The translations under genes were made by a program, and so were the position numbers. The notes under the pieces were generated by a model that did not search any database, was not told the origin of the DNA, and saw nothing but the letters and a program-made list of their open reading frames with translations. Shown here piece by piece: positions 6,324-10,277 of a stretch of DNA of 10,277 bases (the first letter of the stretch is position 1; every line of letters starts with the position of its first letter). Source of the stretch: JANWHF01 sp036276235 (lineage in GTDB: Bacteria > Planctomycetota > Phycisphaerae > Tepidisphaerales > Tepidisphaeraceae); NCBI GenBank assembly GCA_036276235.1, contig DATBDZ010000310.1, positions 1 to 10,277 of the forward strand. Direction: 5' to 3'.

Positions 6324-7511
6324 TCACCTGCTCCACTGAGCAAACGCCTCTTCCGCTAAAAGATCCTTGGCCAACCGGTCATACCCTTGCGTCAGCGGAT
6401 GGCTTGTGTCGGCGTACATTGGGCTTGGGAGAGTGGGCGGGAGGATCGTTGCAACACCTTGGGCGCGGAGCCATGTGCCGATGGCGGTGCGCATTTGCTC
6501 GTATTGGGGGCGTTGCGTCGTTTCGATCATGTGTTCGTTCAGGGGGCCGACGATGACCAGGACGTCGTTCCCTCGATTGCGGAGCAGATCGACGAGGCGT
6601 TGGAAGGCTTGCCATTGCAGGGAGTGATCGAGATCGACCCACTCGAATTGCGTCGGCTCGGCGCCGTCGGCGTTCCAGGGTTTATGGCGGCGGCTTGTGG
6701 GGCCGCGCTCAGGGTCGATGGGCGGCTCGGTGGGGATGCCATCCTTGAACGGCGCGAGCGGGCTTCGCCAGGCGTTGGGGAGGCGCGGTGGATCGCTCTC
6801 GTCCTCCTTCAGCGTCCACTCCGGCATGCTCCGCTGATCGTAATACGCGTTCTGCAAATGCAGCGACCAAGCATAAAGCTGCACGTGATGATCGAGCGTG
6901 GCACTGATCCGCTCGGAAAAATCGGCATCATAACTTGGAATGCGCGGCCAAAACTGTGGAACCAGTCGCGAGTGGTTGAAGCTCTGCGGCTTCGGCTCGC
7001 TCAAATCAGCCCGCGGGCTGGTCATCCAGAGCATGTTGTACTGGAGAATGATCTTTCGATCGTGGAGCGACTTGCCGTAATTGCGTACCAGGCCTTCGAG
7101 CGCGAGGGGGAACATGCCGTTGACGCCGCAGTTGAGGAAGCGATCGGGCTGGTTGGTTTGCTCGTTCAGGAAATGTGAGAGCGTTCCCTCCGGCCGCACG
7201 TATTCGCCCCAGATGACCGAATCGCCCAGCAGGGGGATTTGCCGCTGGTCGCTGATGTTTTGCAGGCGGCGCTCAAAGAGCCAATAGTCTTTGCTCAATA
7301 CATAAGGCATCCGGTAATCGCGGCCGGGATGGAATGGCTCAAAGTGGTTCCAGGCCCGCGGAGCGATAATGGCAAACGCAACGAAGATGATGATCGTCGC
7401 GATCCATTGGCGCCCCGTGAGGCGCATCTCATTGACGCCGAACGGCGGCTCTTGCGGAGCGGGCGCGTTGCGATCGGCAGCAGCGTAGATTTCCGGGGCA
7501 ATGGTGGACAT
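6324..7511 (-). CDS. Membrane-anchored SGNH hydrolase (AlgX/AlgJ-like partner of MBOAT)
   Basis: A 395-residue protein. After a short cytosolic N-terminus, one hydrophobic helix (WIATIIIFVAFAIIA, 36-50) anchors it in the inner membrane, with the rest outside. The SGNH/GDSL blocks are visible: LLGDSVIW with nucleophile Ser98, block II Gly in NCGVNG (127-132), block III Asn325 in VGPLNEHM, and block V DTSHP with Asp368 and His371. Families of this shape (AlgJ, AlgX, PatB) transfer or remove acyl groups on exported polysaccharides, working with an MBOAT protein that passes acyl groups across the membrane. Its ATG comes one base after the MBOAT stop codon, so the two are surely translated together. 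No Shine-Dalgarno is seen, which fits coupling. Substrate glycan unknown; no polysaccharide synthesis genes lie in the window. Confidence 0.93.
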   Translation of the reverse strand: MSTIAPEIYAAADRNAPAPQEPPFGVNEMRLTGRQWIATIIIFVAFAIIAPRAWNHFEPFHPGRDYRMPYVLSKDYWLFERRLQNISDQRQIPLLGDSVIWGEYVRPEGTLSHFLNEQTNQPDRFLNCGVNGMFPLALEGLVRNYGKSLHDRKIILQYNMLWMTSPRADLSEPKPQSFNHSRLVPQFWPRIPSYDADFSERISATLDHHVQLYAWSLHLQNAYYDQRSMPEWTLKEDESDPPRLPNAWRSPLAPFKDGIPTEPPIDPERGPTSRRHKPWNADGAEPTQFEWVDLDHSLQWQAFQRLVDLLRNRGNDVLVIVGPLNEHMIETTQRPQYEQMRTAIGTWLRAQGVATILPPTLPSPMYADTSHPLTQGYDRLAKDLLAEEAFAQWSR

Positions 7512-7512
7512 A

Positions 7513-9204
7513 TCAGAACTGGAAATAAATAAACGCGCCGCCGCCGGTGGCGCAGAGGCTCAGGTAGATCATCATGGAGGCGGCGATCGCGACGCGCAGC
7601 GGGCCAAAGCGCAGCATCTGCCGCAGGCCCGATTCGCACATCCATTGATAGAGCCAGACGGCAAGGATGATCGCCAGCATCAACGCCGGCACCTGCGGCG
7701 AAGTCCACAGCGAGCTGAAAATCCTGCCGATGATCAGGCCCGCATCCGACAAACTGCTGGCACGGAAGAAAATCCACGCGAAACAGACAAACGCGAAAAC
7801 GCCGATCTGCTTGGCGATCTTCGGAATGCGCTCGCGGTAAAACTGTGAGCGCTCCAGCTCGCGCGTGAGCATGATGCCGATGGCGTGGAGCAATCCCCAG
7901 ATGACGTATGTCCAGGCGGCCCCATGCCAGATGCCGGAGACGACGAAGACGATCAGCAGGTTGCGATAGGTGGCAAGCGTGCCCCGGCGATTGCCGCCCA
8001 GCGGGATGTAGAGGTAATCGCGAAACCAGGTGGAAAGGCTGATGTGCCAGCGCGTCCAGAATTCGCCCAGGCCCGAGGAGAGATAGGGATGATTGAAGTT
8101 GATGACCAGGTGAAACCCCATCATGCGCGCCAGCCCGCGCGCCATGTCGGTGTACCCGCTGAAGTCGGCGTAGATCTGCCATGCGAAGGCGACCGTCGCC
8201 AGGGCCAGAGTCGGCGCCGAGTAATTGGTCGGAGTGCCGTAGACGCGCTCGACATAAATCCCCAGATAGTTGGCGATCGCGACTTTCTTGAACAATCCCC
8301 CTAAAAACAACGAAGCCCCATCGGTGAGATTCTGCAATCGAAATGGCGGCGCCTGCTGAAACTGCGGCAGCATCTGCCTTGCCCGCTCGATCGGCCCCGC
8401 CATGAGCTGCGGGAAAAAGCAGACGAACGTCGCGAAGCGCAGGATATTCCGCTCGCGCGCGACCTTCGCCAGATAAAAGTCGATCGTGTAGCTCATCGAC
8501 TGAAACGTGAAAAACGAAATGCCGACGGGGAGCAGATATGCAAAGCCGTGCGGCATCAGGCTGGAAGGATCGTGCAGCCGAAAGCTCGCATGCAGGCTCG
8601 CGAAAAGCTGATTGAGATTCTGCTCGACAAACCGGGCGTATTTGAAGAAGAGCAGTAGCGTGAGGTTGTTGACGATGCTGATGAAGAGCCACACACGCCG
8701 GCTGGCTTGCCAAGCGCCGAGGGCCATCAGTAGAACCAAGACACTAAAGACGATGAACGTTGGTCGAAGCGATGAGGGGCCGAACGCCGCGCCGCCGATC
8801 AGCGTCGCGGCTAGTCCGAGGGAAATGAGCAGCGCACCGTTGAGGACAGAATCCCGCGCCTCGTTGGTATACGGGAGCAATCTGCGCTGGCTGTCCTCCC
8901 CGGGATTCCGAGAAAGACCAAGTTTGGATTGCAAATCATCCTCCGCATGGCGGGCTTCTCTTGCCAGGCCGGGTGGCGGAGAAATGCCGCGCGTGCGCGG
9001 ACAATGATCCATCAATGTCACAAGCAGATAGTCTAGAGCCGTCGAATAGATAACCAGCAGCAGGTAATACGGATTCCACCGCGCGTAGAAGATATATGAA
9101 GCCGCCAGAAGCCACGGAATCCAAAATCGCGTTCGGCGAAGCGCATAAAACCCCGGCAGCACCACCGCCATGAAAACCAGGAATTCCCATTTGAAAAAAA
9201 GCAT
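7513..9204 (-). CDS. MBOAT family O-acyltransferase, AlgI-like
   Basis: A 563-residue polytopic inner-membrane protein. Family marks in order: N-terminal helices with YIFYARWNPYYLLL (37-50), LLFFKYARF (184-192), PVGISFFTFQSMSYTIDFY (226-244), FPQLMAGPIER (264-274), YADFSGYTDMARG (345-357), the core EFWTRWHISLSTWFRDYLYI with PLGGN (381-405), and GIWHGAAWTYVIWG (424-437) with the catalytic His427. AlgI-like MBOAT proteins carry acyl groups, often acetyl, from the cytosol across the membrane for transfer to a polymer. It lies 35 bases after the SUMF1-domain gene and one base before its SGNH partner. Oddity: between helices two and three there is an extra stretch of about 85 residues (about 69-170) compared with AlgI, with a polar part and two added hydrophobic segments. 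No good Shine-Dalgarno precedes the ATG at 9204. Confidence 0.97.
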   Translation of the reverse strand: MLFFKWEFLVFMAVVLPGFYALRRTRFWIPWLLAASYIFYARWNPYYLLLVIYSTALDYLLVTLMDHCPRTRGISPPPGLAREARHAEDDLQSKLGLSRNPGEDSQRRLLPYTNEARDSVLNGALLISLGLAATLIGGAAFGPSSLRPTFIVFSVLVLLMALGAWQASRRVWLFISIVNNLTLLLFFKYARFVEQNLNQLFASLHASFRLHDPSSLMPHGFAYLLPVGISFFTFQSMSYTIDFYLAKVARERNILRFATFVCFFPQLMAGPIERARQMLPQFQQAPPFRLQNLTDGASLFLGGLFKKVAIANYLGIYVERVYGTPTNYSAPTLALATVAFAWQIYADFSGYTDMARGLARMMGFHLVINFNHPYLSSGLGEFWTRWHISLSTWFRDYLYIPLGGNRRGTLATYRNLLIVFVVSGIWHGAAWTYVIWGLLHAIGIMLTRELERSQFYRERIPKIAKQIGVFAFVCFAWIFFRASSLSDAGLIIGRIFSSLWTSPQVPALMLAIILAVWLYQWMCESGLRQMLRFGPLRVAIAASMMIYLSLCATGGGAFIYFQF

Positions 9205-9239
9205 CGCGGCGCGGCCCCGTCAGGTGGTTTGGTGGGTCG

Positions 9240-10115
9240 TTATTTCGATGCTGGAGTCAGCAGCGCCATCTCCTGCGCGTTGGCCCGCCGCACGCATCTG
9301 AAGCCGCAGAAATCGGTCGCGAAACAGGCGTCGGTGTTGCCGGTGCGCTCGCCTTGGCGCCAGGTGGCGCGGCACTGGTCTGCGCCGACTTTCCAGTTGC
9401 CGCCGCGCATGACTCGCTTTACATCATGGCCGGGATCGCGCGGGCCGGTGGGATCCTTTTCGGGGCTTTCCTTGTAGTACGTCGGGCTGAAGACGTCTTC
9501 GCACCATTGCGAAACATTGCCATACATGTCGTACAGGCCCCAGGCGTTTGGCTTCTTTTGTCCGACCGGATGCGTCTTTTGTTCGGCGTTATCCGCGAAC
9601 CAGGCGTATTGCTTGAGCTGATCCGGCCCGCCGAAATCGTACGGCGTTTCCGATCCCGCGCGGGCGGCATATTCCCACTCGGCCTCGGTCGGCAGGCGAT
9701 AACCATTGGCCGCATAATCGCAATCCCATTCTGTCGTCTTCTCGTTGTAGCTGGGCGTGAGCCCCTCGAGCCGCGAGCGCTCGTTGCAGTACGCCTTGGC
9801 GTCGCGCCAGCGAACGCGCTCGACCGGGGTCTTCGGATTCTCCTGCCAATGCGATGGATCAGGGAGCTGCGCTTTGACGAATTGATCGTGCGTGACGAGA
9901 TACCGGTCAATCAAAAACGGGCTGACAATCACCCAATGCGGCGGGCCTTCTTCGGGCGTCCCCTGACTCGTGCCCATCATGAATTGCCCGCCGGGCAGCG
10001 AAACCATCTCGACGCCGGATTTTGTCGTGACGACCTTCGGCTGCGGAGTCGAAGTCTTCGACGAAGCGGCATCGTTGCAGCCGATCAGAAGCATTACGCC
10101 GAGCACGCATAACAT
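9240..10115 (-). CDS. Lipoprotein with SUMF1/FGE-like domain
   Basis: Taking the ATG at 10115, the product has 291 residues. A hydrophobic stretch ends in the lipobox LIGC (Cys13), so the protein should be lipid-anchored. Residues about 34-278 form a SUMF1 (formylglycine-generating-enzyme/sulfatase-modifying) domain: MVSLPGGQFMMGTS, FLIDRYLVTHDQFV, TPVERVRWRDAKAYC, GYRLPTEAEWEYAARAG, NAWGLYDMYGNVSQWCED, RVMRGGNW and CGFRCVRRA. True FGE has two active Cys in a 'RGGSF.C....C' setting; here the first position is Val243 and only Cys248 remains. Sulfatase activation is therefore doubtful, and a binding or structural role is more likely. Start uncertain: the ATG lacks a ribosome binding site and gives no positively charged N-region. 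The frame stays open upstream, through repeats, to the window edge, with a TTG at 10217 as the only other start candidate. Confidence 0.93.
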   Translation of the reverse strand: MLCVLGVMLLIGCNDAASSKTSTPQPKVVTTKSGVEMVSLPGGQFMMGTSQGTPEEGPPHWVIVSPFLIDRYLVTHDQFVKAQLPDPSHWQENPKTPVERVRWRDAKAYCNERSRLEGLTPSYNEKTTEWDCDYAANGYRLPTEAEWEYAARAGSETPYDFGGPDQLKQYAWFADNAEQKTHPVGQKKPNAWGLYDMYGNVSQWCEDVFSPTYYKESPEKDPTGPRDPGHDVKRVMRGGNWKVGADQCRATWRQGERTGNTDACFATDFCGFRCVRRANAQEMALLTPASK

Positions 10116-10126
10116 TGCGGCGCACG

Positions 10127-10156
10127 CGCGGCGGGCAGTGCCGGCCCTACGCGCGG
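10127..10156. repeat. 30-base GC-rich direct repeat, copy 1
   Basis: A CGCGGCGGGCAGTGCC-type unit that matches the copy at 10244-10273 in 29 of 30 positions. Internally it is almost palindromic (GGCGGGCA/TGCCGGCC, one mismatch). It lies directly upstream of the SUMF1 gene's ATG. Confidence 0.88.
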
Positions 10157-10164
10157 GATTACTT

Positions 10165-10227
10165 TGTAGGGTGGGTGTACTCGCCCACCACGAATGGAGA
10201 ATGGTGGGCGAGTACAACCACCCTACA
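10165..10227. repeat. 26-base inverted repeat (large hairpin)
   Basis: The left arm 10165-10190 (starting TGTAGGGTGGGTGTAC) and the right arm 10202-10227 (ending CCACCCTACA) are reverse complements at 25 of 26 positions; the mismatch is G10175 against A10217. The loop is 11 bases (10191-10201). It is enclosed by the two 30-base direct repeats. The structure resembles a REP-like or non-autonomous palindromic element rather than a terminator, because no T-run follows on either strand. Confidence 0.92.
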
Positions 10228-10243
10228 TGGGAGTGGGCAAACC

Positions 10244-10273
10244 CGCGGCGGGCAGTGCCCGCCCTACGCGCGG
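10244..10273. repeat. 30-base GC-rich direct repeat, copy 2
   Basis: Second copy of the unit at 10127-10156, 117 bases away. Its core GGCGGGCAGTGCCCGCC (10247-10263) is a perfect dyad of 8 bases around one central base. It ends four bases from the window edge, so the repeat cluster may continue outside. Confidence 0.88.
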
Positions 10274-10277
10274 TGTC

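Noticed and set aside
7295..8713. 472-codon open frame on the - strand overlapping the MBOAT and SGNH genes
   Set aside because: It overlaps two genes with intact family motifs in another frame and its own product shows no domain.
10165..10227. Rho-independent terminator
   Set aside because: The hairpin has no T-run on either strand, and it is embedded in a repeat cluster at the 5' side of the nearest gene.

Overview
The window looks like chromosomal DNA of a GC-rich Gram-negative bacterium. It encodes an outer-membrane porin with a C-terminal Phe and a probable lipoprotein. The SUMF1-domain lipoprotein, the MBOAT/SGNH pair and the GC-rich palindromic repeats would fit a member of the Planctomycetota or a relative. 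That placement is inference only: no phylogenetic marker is present except one tRNA.

Left half (1-6035, all + strand). A 349-base non-coding leader carries several short dyads and four TGTNACA motifs. It is followed by six tightly packed genes with gaps of about 10-40 bases or a 1-base overlap. In order they are: a small ferredoxin-like alpha/beta-barrel protein resembling half of a DyP peroxidase fold; an NTF2/SnoaL-like protein; a DyP-type heme peroxidase; an uncharacterised 338-residue protein with a probable GATase/DUF4350-like fold; an OprB-type carbohydrate porin; and a bile acid:sodium symporter (BASS) family transporter. The spacing argues for one operon. The content suggests import of a small, probably anionic or carbohydrate-linked compound through the porin and the transporter, followed by cytosolic oxidation. 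The substrate cannot be read from sequence.

Middle (6036-6323). A strong hairpin separates the operon from a convergent tRNA-Gly(GCC) gene on the - strand, which has a good sigma70-like promoter. Next to it lies a short heptamer tandem repeat flanked by an 11-base direct repeat.

Right half (6324-10277, all - strand). Three genes are read right to left: a lipoprotein with a SUMF1/formylglycine-generating-enzyme-like domain, an AlgI-like MBOAT O-acyltransferase with an unusual insertion, and a membrane-anchored SGNH hydrolase. The MBOAT and SGNH genes are separated by one base. They form a typical pair for O-acylation of an exported polysaccharide or other cell-envelope glycan. The right edge is a repeat cluster: a 26-base near-perfect inverted repeat flanked by two 30-base direct repeats. 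It runs into the 5' end of the SUMF1 gene, so that gene's true start is uncertain.
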